From an uncultured Bacilli bacterium (GTDB lineage Bacteria; Bacillota_I; Bacilli_A; RF39; UBA660): a DNA stretch of 57,573 bases. Positions within the stretch are counted from its first letter, which is position 1; every line of letters starts with the position of its first letter. The position numbers and the translations under genes are program-made. The stretch covers positions 1 through 57,573 of the forward strand of contig CALVIY010000005.1 of NCBI GenBank assembly GCA_944331955.1, given 5' to 3'. Shown one piece after another: positions 52,034-57,573 of this stretch. Under the pieces are notes generated by a model that saw nothing but the letters and a program-made list of their open reading frames with translations, had not been told where the DNA came from and ran no database searches.

Positions 52034-52695
52034 TTTAATAAATAACCTTCTCCCTTTCTTGTAACAATAACGTCATCGTATCCCATATCATAAAGTTTTC
52101 CTCTTAATCTACTAATATTAACTGTTAAAGCATTATCATTTATATAAAGATCACTATTCCATAAATAACTCATTAAATCATCACGATTTACAATACTACC
52201 TCTATTATTTAAAAGATAAGTAAAGATTAACATTTCATTTTTAGTTAAATAAAACTCATTATTATCTTTAACAACAATACCTTTATTAGGATATATCTTT
52301 AAATCATCATACTCTAAATAATCAAAACTTTTCTTCATTCTCTTAAAGATATTATTAATTCTAAGTAATAGTATTGTAGGGTTATAAGGTTTAGTAATAT
52401 AATCATCTGCTCCATAACTGATAGATAGTACTTCATCAATTGTTTTATTACTACTAGTTAGCATAATAACTGGAGTATTTACTTTATCATCACGAAGACT
52501 TTTAAGTAATGTTTCTCCATTTAGATAGGGAATATTAATATCCAAAAGGATTAAATCTGGATTAAGTTTAATAATCTCTTCTTTACTATTTTTAAAGTCT
52601 GTTAACATCAACACCTCATATCCTGAATTAGATAATAAATTAGAAAGCTCATCTCTTAAAGTTTCATCATCTTCTACAATTAATATTTTCTCCAT
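52030..52695 (-). CDS. BceR-type response regulator (OmpR family)
   Basis: A 221-residue OmpR/PhoB-type regulator. Receiver: LIVEDDETL (acidic pocket), phospho-Asp in LILLDINIPYLNG, VIMLTSSN, and ITKPYNPTIL. C-terminal winged helix: EFYLTKNEMLIFTYLL and RGSIVNRDDLM, then DNALTVNISRLRGKL and VTRKGEGYLLK. The start is set at the ATG of MEKILIVEDD because GGGTGAAATTT precedes it; a longer in-frame start lacks this. Coupled to the kinase. Confidence 0.92.
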   Translation of the reverse strand: MEKILIVEDDETLRDELSNLLSNSGYEVLMLTDFKNSKEEIIKLNPDLILLDINIPYLNGETLLKSLRDDKVNTPVIMLTSSNKTIDEVLSISYGADDYITKPYNPTILLLRINNIFKRMKKSFDYLEYDDLKIYPNKGIVVKDNNEFYLTKNEMLIFTYLLNNRGSIVNRDDLMSYLWNSDLYINDNALTVNISRLRGKLYDMGYDDVIVTRKGEGYLLK

Positions 52696-52749
52696 AAATT
52701 TCACCCAATAATAGAATATCAAAAAAATTAGCTTTATGCATTAAAATTC

Positions 52750-52845
52750 TTGATTATTAACTAATATTAATGTATATTATTTGTAGAAGAAGTGGATATA
52801 ACACCTCGGTATAATGCTGGGGCATCCACTTCTTTTAATTTTTCC
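52750..52845 (+). ncRNA. candidate small RNA unit 1 (promoter, hairpin, U-tract)
   Basis: A promoter TTGATT (52750-52755), 17 bases, TATATT (52773-52778) is followed within ten bases by a stem AGAAGTGGAT (52788-52797) and ATCCACTTCT (52824-52833) and then TTTAATTTTT. The inner part contains CACCTCGG and CTGGGGC, which can form a small second stem. Same plan as the two units that follow. No ORF of note is contained. Confidence 0.5.
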
Positions 52846-52945
52846 TTGCATATAATCTGCAAATGATGATATATTGTCAATAGAAGAGGTGGTTATTTTA
52901 TTCTGTTACTTCTTGTAACGGGATTAACACCTCTTTAATTTTTTT
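52846..52945 (+). ncRNA. candidate small RNA unit 2
   Basis: Promoter TTGCAT (52846-52851), 18 bases, TATATT (52870-52875). A stem AAGAGGTG (52884-52891)/CACCTCTT (52928-52935) encloses a further hairpin GTTAC-ttctt-GTAAC, then AATTTTTTT. The insert differs from units 1 and 3, but outer stem, promoter and spacing match. Confidence 0.5.
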
Positions 52946-52954
52946 AAATTTTAC

Positions 52955-53048
52955 TTGCATATCATTTAGTACTTATGATATATTAATAACAGAAGAGGTG
53001 GATATCATACTTCGGTTTAATGCTGGAGCATCCACTTCTTTTAATTTT
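52955..53048 (+). ncRNA. candidate small RNA unit 3
   Basis: Promoter TTGCAT (52955-52960), 18 bases, TATATT (52979-52984), then stem AAGAGGTGGAT/ATCCACTTCTT and TTAATTTTG. Close copy of unit 1: CACCTCGG/CTGGGGC in unit 1 becomes TACTTCGG/CTGGAGC here, changing a C-G pair to T-A, a compensatory change. It overlaps the last codons of the 52973-53503 gene on the opposite strand. Confidence 0.5.
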
Positions 53049-53503
53049 GTATTATATATAAAATAATTATTATCTTTTTCAAGCACATCAATATTAACAG
53101 AATAAAAACAATTATTACATTTAATAATTTTGTTAAAATAATGCCATCTATTATTTTTATGATGTCTTTTTTGATGTTCTTTGCTCTCAGCTTTTGAATA
53201 ATTATAAGACGTATTCGATATCATATCAATATAATTACCACTAAAGGCAATATTTTGTCTAGCATTATATGACTTTTTTGTTTCATATTTTCCTGAATGC
53301 TGATATGCCCTAAAATTCCTTCTAGTTTTTTGGTTAATCAAAGCCTTTATCTCTTCCCCATTCAGAAGATAAGATATTTCCTTGCCCTGATACTCTTGTT
53401 TAAAGAGTTCATTTATATACTCTTCCCTTTCTTTCCTAGTATATTTGTCTAAATTTTCATCAAGCTCATATACTTCTATCGAGCCAACTTTTTTCATGCT
53501 CAT
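52973..53503 (-). CDS. orphan LPD3-like or nuclease-like mobile-element protein
   Basis: A 176-residue protein. Residues about 85-150 (IDMISNTSYNYSKAE, WHYFNKIIKCNNCFYSVNIDV, then NNYFIYNTKLKEVDAP) match the pattern of LPD3/PBECR-type domains found in large polyvalent phage and conjugative-element proteins: h-x-x-F beta strand pair and a terminal ...LYx(L/I)..IKE motif. The N-terminus is charged. Only this domain remains, so it may be a fragment or stand-alone toxin. Its last 22 residues (from KEVD onward) are encoded by RNA unit 3 on the other strand, suggesting the unit was inserted or the gene ran into it. Low confidence in family. Confidence 0.5.
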   Translation of the reverse strand: MSMKKVGSIEVYELDENLDKYTRKEREEYINELFKQEYQGKEISYLLNGEEIKALINQKTRRNFRAYQHSGKYETKKSYNARQNIAFSGNYIDMISNTSYNYSKAESKEHQKRHHKNNRWHYFNKIIKCNNCFYSVNIDVLEKDNNYFIYNTKLKEVDAPALNRSMISTSSVINIS

Positions 53504-53560
53504 AAATATTCCTCCTCATATATATAATTAAGGAAAAACATTTTTTGCTCTAAAAATTAA

Positions 53561-53587
53561 AAAGATACCTATATTAAAAGTATCTTT
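53561..53587 (-). terminator. terminator of the flavin-binding protein gene unit
   Basis: AAAGATAC and GTATCTTT with an AT-rich loop form a stem with flanking T-runs; on the minus strand it lies downstream of the 53721-54541 genes. Confidence 0.5.
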
Positions 53588-53637
53588 AAAGTTTTTATTA
53601 ATTGGCTGTTTAATTATTTATGATTATCAAATTTGTT

Positions 53638-53712
53638 TTGACAGGCTATAATTAAAATGGTATATTAATATCGAGTAGTGCTAGGGAAACTTTAGAAGCC
53701 CCTGGTCATTTT
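53638..53712 (+). ncRNA. candidate small RNA unit 4
   Basis: An ideal promoter, TTGACA (53638-53643), 17 bases, TATATT (53661-53666), precedes a stem CTAGGG (53681-53686)/CCCTGG (53700-53705) and a T-rich end near 53709-53716. The spacing is like that of units 1-3, but the stem sequence differs. It converges on the 53721-54122 gene. Confidence 0.4.
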
Positions 53713-53720
53713 ATTTATAA

Positions 53721-54122
53721 TTAAAATTTATATTTTTCCAACTCATTACCATCCTCATCATAAAGTGTAGCTTCAACATCACTCATATATAAAACTTGCA
53801 TATCAGGATTATCTAAACTATAACCTGCATCTTCTAAATCATCAAACTCTTCTAAAAATTTAGATTTAACATTTATATTGCTGCTATCATCTATTAATAT
53901 ACAGTTTATTCTAAGCCAATTATCTCCATCGTAAGCAACGATACAAGCATTGTTGTTTTTTTCTATTTGTTTAGAAACTTTTTTATGTTTACTAGTCAAA
54001 ATATAAATCTTATCATCATATATAATTGGTACTCCAAAGGGTCTACAACTAGGTTTGTCTCCATCAATAGTACTTACATAATTAACTTCTGTTTTTACTA
54101 AAAAGGCATAGGTTTCTTTCAC
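53721..54122 (-). CDS. pyridoxamine 5'-phosphate oxidase-like flavin-binding protein
   Basis: A 133-residue split-barrel protein of the PNPOx/FMN-binding superfamily. It has the family pattern VNYVSTIDGDKPSCRPFGVPIIYDDKIYILTSKHKKVSKQIEKNN (read as STIDGDKPSCRPFG and ILTSKHKKVSKQI), with the usual R-P-F..P barrel and the K-x-K helix. These proteins bind FMN or F420 or heme and often act on unknown small molecules. The stop overlaps the next gene's start (ATGA). Confidence 0.85.
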   Translation of the reverse strand: MKETYAFLVKTEVNYVSTIDGDKPSCRPFGVPIIYDDKIYILTSKHKKVSKQIEKNNNACIVAYDGDNWLRINCILIDDSSNINVKSKFLEEFDDLEDAGYSLDNPDMQVLYMSDVEATLYDEDGNELEKYKF

Positions 54123-54541
54123 TTATTATCACTCTCCAATTTCTTTTGAAAACCTTTCTCTTCTTGTTTTTCTTTTTTATTGATATCATTAAATAATAAT
54201 AGCATTCCTAATCTAGGAAATTTTGTTCCTTTAAATTCCTCATGAACTTCAGTTAAAGGCATAATGTCTATAACATATGGTAAATTAAAATATTCAGTGT
54301 CTATACCTGCTTTAAACCCTGTAAAAATTTCTTTATACTTCTCCCCTTCTTTTTCAAAAAGATATTTTATTTCAGTTTCTTTATTCATAGGTCCAGAAAA
54401 ATCTACATTATCACTTGAAACCCATTTTAATCTTGCTAAATATAACTCATCAGCATTATAACTTTCTTTCATAGTATATTTTTCTTGTGAATCGTTGTTA
54501 TCTCTAGCATCAACAACATTCTTTTTCTTTTTGCCAAACAT
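54119..54541 (-). CDS. hypothetical protein, translationally coupled
   Basis: A 140-residue cytoplasmic protein. Basic start MFGKKKKNVVD, acidic helix-rich middle (MKESYNADELYLARLKW) and beta-rich end (PYVIDIMPLTEVHEEF...LGMLLLFND). No family recognised. Overlaps the flavin protein gene by 4 bp; the two are one transcript. Confidence 0.6.
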   Translation of the reverse strand: MFGKKKKNVVDARDNNDSQEKYTMKESYNADELYLARLKWVSSDNVDFSGPMNKETEIKYLFEKEGEKYKEIFTGFKAGIDTEYFNLPYVIDIMPLTEVHEEFKGTKFPRLGMLLLFNDINKKEKQEEKGFQKKLESDNK

Positions 54542-54608
54542 AAATTAATTCCTCCTGTTTTATATTAAATTTATTCTAGCACATCTATTAATTTTTAGAA
54601 AGATTATT

Positions 54609-55088
54609 TTAACTACAAGCATCTATTCCTAATATCTCTACATTATAAGTATTATCCCCAACTTTATAACTAACTTTATCTCCTACTTTTTTACCATAAA
54701 TTGCAGAACCTAAAGGACTATTAATAGTAATGCTATTATCTTCTATATTACTATTAATATCACCAGTTATTATATATTCTTCAACCGAATCATCTTCTAT
54801 AAATAATAACTCTACTTTCATATTAAGACTAACTGTGCCATTAGATTCTTTATCTATAATAACTATATCTTTTAACATACTTTTCTTTTTATTGTATTTT
54901 TGAAACAACTCGGCTTCTTTATGCATAGTCTCTTCATAAGCAAAGTTATCGTGCCAACCATCTCCATAAGCATCATCACTTGCATAAAGGCTCATAAGTT
55001 TAGCATTAGCATCTATTTCTTTTTTTATATTTTCAAGACTCTTTAAATAATTCTCATAACCTGCTTTATCTAAATATATTTTACTCAT
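54609..55088 (-). CDS. GreA/GreB-type transcript elongation factor homologue
   Basis: A 159-residue Gre-family protein. The N-terminal coiled coil (about 1-75, EIDANAKLMSLYASDDAYGDGWHDNFAYEE) contains acidic residues near the tip as in Gre factors, and the C-terminal FKBP-like domain has INSPLGSAIYGKKVGDKVSYKVG. Gre factors enter the RNA polymerase secondary channel and stimulate transcript cleavage. The ATG at 55088 follows GAGAGGAG and overlaps the end of the helD-like gene; a longer upstream in-frame start adds 25 residues that are unlikely. Confidence 0.82.
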   Translation of the reverse strand: MSKIYLDKAGYENYLKSLENIKKEIDANAKLMSLYASDDAYGDGWHDNFAYEETMHKEAELFQKYNKKKSMLKDIVIIDKESNGTVSLNMKVELLFIEDDSVEEYIITGDINSNIEDNSITINSPLGSAIYGKKVGDKVSYKVGDNTYNVEILGIDACS

Positions 55089-57081
55089 AAATAATAAGCT
55101 CCTCTCTTGCCCTCGTACAAGCGACATAATATAGATATTTATTTTTCTTAAAGGACTCATCACTATCTACTATGATAACACTATCAAACTCTAAACCTTT
55201 AGCAATATAACTTGGAACTACTACTAAATCTTTAATAAATGATTTAGATTCTTCTGTTAGTAAACTAATATTTAAATCATCTTTTAATAAATCAAAAATG
55301 GCTTCTGCTTCCCTATCTTCTTTAGTAATAATAGCAAGGGACTTATATGTATTAGTAAGTGTTTTTATATCATCAAGTAGTGATAACTTAATATCTTTAG
55401 GGTTTCTAATAAGAACATCTTTATTATTACTTTTCTTAATTGCATTAACATAATCTAAATTCAATATCTTATTAGTATATTCTATTATCTCTTTCGTAGA
55501 TCTATAAGTCTTTAATAACTCTAAATAATTACTATCATTAAATATCTCTTTTAACTCTTCAAGAGTTTCATATTTATAATAGGGGTTAATATTTTGATTA
55601 ACATCACCTAATATTGTAAAGTCAGCTTTCTTAAACATCTCTTTAATAATCACATATTGTAAATAATTATAATCTTGCGCTTCATCTATAACTACTTGTT
55701 TAATGTAATTATTATAAGGAAAGCCAAAGAGTTTACCTTTTAAGTAAGATACTAGTAGGGCATCATCATAACCTATTACTTTAGTATTTTTTATTTCTAA
55801 TTTATATTTAGCATAACTACTTTTAAAGAAATCTTTATAAATATCTTTAATATTTAAAGACATATTAATATTATCTTTAATTAACTTCCTAATAGGAGCC
55901 TTTCTTTTACCGGGAGAGCCATAATACTTTAATGATAAATACTTAGATGCTTCATCAATTCTCTCAACTAAAGGAAATCTACTATATTTATCTTTAATTA
56001 AGTAATTTAACTCATCTTTACTAACTTCATTTATCTTATCAAGTTCTATATCACTAGTAACTTTAAACTTCTTTAAAAACTCATTAATATAATTATCTAA
56101 ATCTCTTATAATCTCTTTGCTCTGTTTATATTTAATAATATCTACATCATATTTTTCCCCTTTATAATATTTACTAATAAAGTGCGGAAAGCTTTCGATA
56201 TTTTTATATTCTTTTAAGAAATAACTTAAGTAATCACTAAAGGTTGTCTCAAGTGTATTCGCTTCTCCTAATTCCGGTAAGACATTTGAAATATATTCTG
56301 AAAATATCTTATTAGGTGAAAATATTAAAACATTATTAGAACTTAAGTTTTTAATACGATATAAAAGGAAGGCAATACGATGTAAGGCAACTGATGTTTT
56401 ACCACTTCCTGCGATACCTTGTACTATTAGATTATGATCATCTAAATTACGGATTATCTTATTCTGTTCAGCTTGTATCGTATTAACAATATTTTTCATT
56501 CTTTCATTGTCAGTAGTAGCGATTACTTTTTGTAATAGTTCATCATCTATATTTAGAGAATTATCAAAAACACTAACAAGTTCTCTCTTATCTATTATAT
56601 ATTGTCTTTTAGATAAAAGACTTCCTTCATGAATATAATCATCTACTTTATATTTACAAGGCCCTGCTTCATAATCATAAAATAAACTACAAATAGGACT
56701 ACGCCAATCATATAAAATATTATCATAGTTTTCATCTTTTAAATAAGTCAAAGCCATATAAATATCATAAGTATTTCCTTCATTATCTTTATAAAGGAAA
56801 GATGCAAAATAAGGTTTATCTTTAATATTAATTAAAGACTTATAATATTTTCTTTTACTAAGTACTCTTAAAGCTTCTAGACTATCACTAGTCATTACTT
56901 GATTAAATTCAGCTTTATCAAAAGATGATCTATCTTCATAATTAAGTTTTCTAAAATTAATAAGTTCTTCTTCTTTTAGAAATAAGTCACTACTAGACTC
57001 TTCTATCTCTTTATCAAGACTCTCTAAAACATCATGTAATTTCTTCTTTTCTTTTAATATTTCTTCTTTACTAATAGACAT
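55081..57081 (-). CDS. second HelD-family helicase
   Basis: A 666-residue HelD-like UvrD ATPase, paralogous to the one at 34988-37129. It has an N-terminal coiled coil (1-60), DWRSPICSLFYD, Walker A GIAGSGKTSVALHR (near 210), DEAQDYNYLQY, GDVNQNINPYYKY, YRSTKEI, KGLEFDSVIIVD and YVACTRAREELIIYE. HelD proteins clear RNA polymerase from stalled complexes. It overlaps the Gre-like gene by 8 bp, a functionally sensible RNA polymerase pair. Good AAAGGAGGG site. Confidence 0.9.
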   Translation of the reverse strand: MSISKEEILKEKKKLHDVLESLDKEIEESSSDLFLKEEELINFRKLNYEDRSSFDKAEFNQVMTSDSLEALRVLSKRKYYKSLINIKDKPYFASFLYKDNEGNTYDIYMALTYLKDENYDNILYDWRSPICSLFYDYEAGPCKYKVDDYIHEGSLLSKRQYIIDKRELVSVFDNSLNIDDELLQKVIATTDNERMKNIVNTIQAEQNKIIRNLDDHNLIVQGIAGSGKTSVALHRIAFLLYRIKNLSSNNVLIFSPNKIFSEYISNVLPELGEANTLETTFSDYLSYFLKEYKNIESFPHFISKYYKGEKYDVDIIKYKQSKEIIRDLDNYINEFLKKFKVTSDIELDKINEVSKDELNYLIKDKYSRFPLVERIDEASKYLSLKYYGSPGKRKAPIRKLIKDNINMSLNIKDIYKDFFKSSYAKYKLEIKNTKVIGYDDALLVSYLKGKLFGFPYNNYIKQVVIDEAQDYNYLQYVIIKEMFKKADFTILGDVNQNINPYYKYETLEELKEIFNDSNYLELLKTYRSTKEIIEYTNKILNLDYVNAIKKSNNKDVLIRNPKDIKLSLLDDIKTLTNTYKSLAIITKEDREAEAIFDLLKDDLNISLLTEESKSFIKDLVVVPSYIAKGLEFDSVIIVDSDESFKKNKYLYYVACTRAREELIIYE

Positions 57082-57241
57082 GTTATCCCTCCTTTAATTA
57101 TTAGTAAAGTTCTTTGAAAACGAAGAAAACCCACATAAATTAATATGCAGTTAAATTAAAAATTAAAGTTTTAAGCATAAACGTCAATAAGAATATAACA
57201 GATAAATATTCTTTTGTAAATATTTTTTAGTAGAACAAATA

Positions 57242-57393
57242 AAACAAACAAGTTTGTTTTTACCTTGTCGTTACCTCCAAGGATTCCTACTTCATAGATA
57301 AGGTATTTCTTATTCTCCATAGGCTTAAATTCCGATAGTCGCTACCGTACTAATTTATTTTTATATTAAATTGTTATTTATCTAAAACATTAT
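57242..57393 (-). mobile_element. IS200/IS605 right end and probable omega-RNA region
   Basis: Downstream of the TnpB gene, the minus strand has a stem CCTTG/CAAGG (57282-57263) and then the palindrome AAACAAAC-aa-GTTTGTTT (57259-57242), typical of an IS200/IS605 right end. The intervening, folded sequence is where the omega-RNA (guide RNA scaffold) of TnpB would lie; its guide would read into the flank below 57242. The 57082-57241 part shows nothing else. Confidence 0.55.
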
Positions 57394-57573
57394 CTATACT
57401 AAACTAACTAAATTATAGTGTAACTTTAATCCTTCAAATAATATGTTTAAACTAGCATTTATATCTCTATCATTATGCACTCCACATTCTTTACAGTCAT
57501 ACTCTCTTATACTTAAATCTTTCAACTTACTATTCTTATATCCACAGTGACTACATATCTGACTACTTGGATA
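57394..57573 (-). CDS. tnpB: TnpB (IS200/IS605 family), C-terminal part
   Basis: The last 59 codons of a TnpB, the RNA-guided nuclease of IS605-type elements. Visible are the zinc ribbon SSQICSHCGY and YDCKECGV, and the conserved DRDINASLNIL motif holding the final catalytic aspartate. The 5' part lies outside the window; TnpA, if present, is also outside. It ends in TAG at 57396-57394 and is followed by the right-end structures. Confidence 0.9.
   Translation of the reverse strand, partial: YPSSQICSHCGYKNSKLKDLSIREYDCKECGVHNDRDINASLNILFEGLKLHYNLVSLV

Noticed and set aside
52750..53048. CRISPR array
   Set aside because: The three units are of unequal insert, contain promoters and hairpins, and lack short identical repeats with regular unique spacers. 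No cas gene is present.
52750..53503. Type III toxin-antitoxin (ToxIN-like)
   Set aside because: The repeats are on the strand opposite the neighbouring gene and are downstream of it, each with its own promoter. In ToxIN systems the RNA repeats precede the toxin on the same strand.
7675..57573. Alternative genetic code (TGA as Trp)
   Set aside because: Several genes end cleanly in TGA with good downstream starts (for example yceD and rel, the latter with an ATGA overlap), and Trp is encoded by TGG. This excludes a Mycoplasma code.

Overview
The window is about 57.6 kb of very AT-rich DNA from a low-GC Bacillota, most likely an uncultured gut Bacilli (RF39/Erysipelotrichales-like) lineage. 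The evidence is the hrcA-grpE-dnaK order, ComN beside SecDF, a T-box leader, RNase HIII, a BceRS/BceAB module, strong AGGAGG sites, and the archaeal/mycoplasma-type ProRS with a free-standing editing domain. TGA is used as a stop and TGG as Trp, so this is genetic code 11 and not the Mycoplasma code. The lineage assignment is inference; no 16S rRNA gene is present. Most genes lie on the minus strand.

Layout. 1-7.5 kb: conserved housekeeping genes (rpmF, yceD, an HD protein, an AI-2E-type permease, dtd, rel, secDF, comN). 7.7-9.9 kb: a large surface protein whose two C-terminal lectin-like repeats end in GC-rich, NNC-codon-rich blocks typical of diversity-generating-retroelement (DGR) variable regions. 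It is preceded by a leader with a G-run, a long stem and an attenuator-like terminator. 9.9-18.1 kb: yigZ, an XRE membrane regulator, trxA, cvpA, rnhC, an HD protein, a Fic protein, asnS and a YbaK-type editing protein under a T-box. 18.4-18.8 kb: a compact candidate type I toxin-antitoxin locus. 18.8-25.4 kb: the heat-shock operon hrcA-grpE-dnaK-pepF-dnaJ with a CIRCE operator built into its promoter. 25.4-26.6 kb: a pilin-like ChW protein and a TasA-like protein, followed by tRNA-Arg(TCT). 27-35 kb: nnrD, a phosphorelay (Hpt-REC and hybrid kinase), an acyl-CoA-synthetase-like gene, then divergent proX-proS.

35-43.5 kb is accessory in character: a HelD helicase, then a coupled cluster of a Nudix-ATP-grasp fusion, a guanylate-kinase-like protein, a GT4-aminoglycoside-kinase-like fusion, a Nudix gene broken by one in-frame stop, and an HD-hydrolase/P-loop-kinase fusion. 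I recognise no described pathway for this set. 43.8-52.7 kb: a MerR regulator, two proteins of unknown function and a Bce-type peptide-sensing/resistance module split by a metallophosphoesterase gene. 52.7-53.7 kb: three tandem promoter-hairpin-U-tract units (candidate small RNAs with a compensatory base change) and a fourth unrelated one, around an orphan mobile-element-type protein. 53.7-57.1 kb: a flavin-binding protein, an unknown, a Gre-like factor and a second HelD. The window ends in the tail of an IS200/IS605 TnpB gene with its right-end palindrome and probable omega-RNA region.

The points most worth checking are the DGR-like variable regions and their leader, the tandem RNA units, the type I TA locus and the 37-43.5 kb nucleotide/sugar enzyme cluster.
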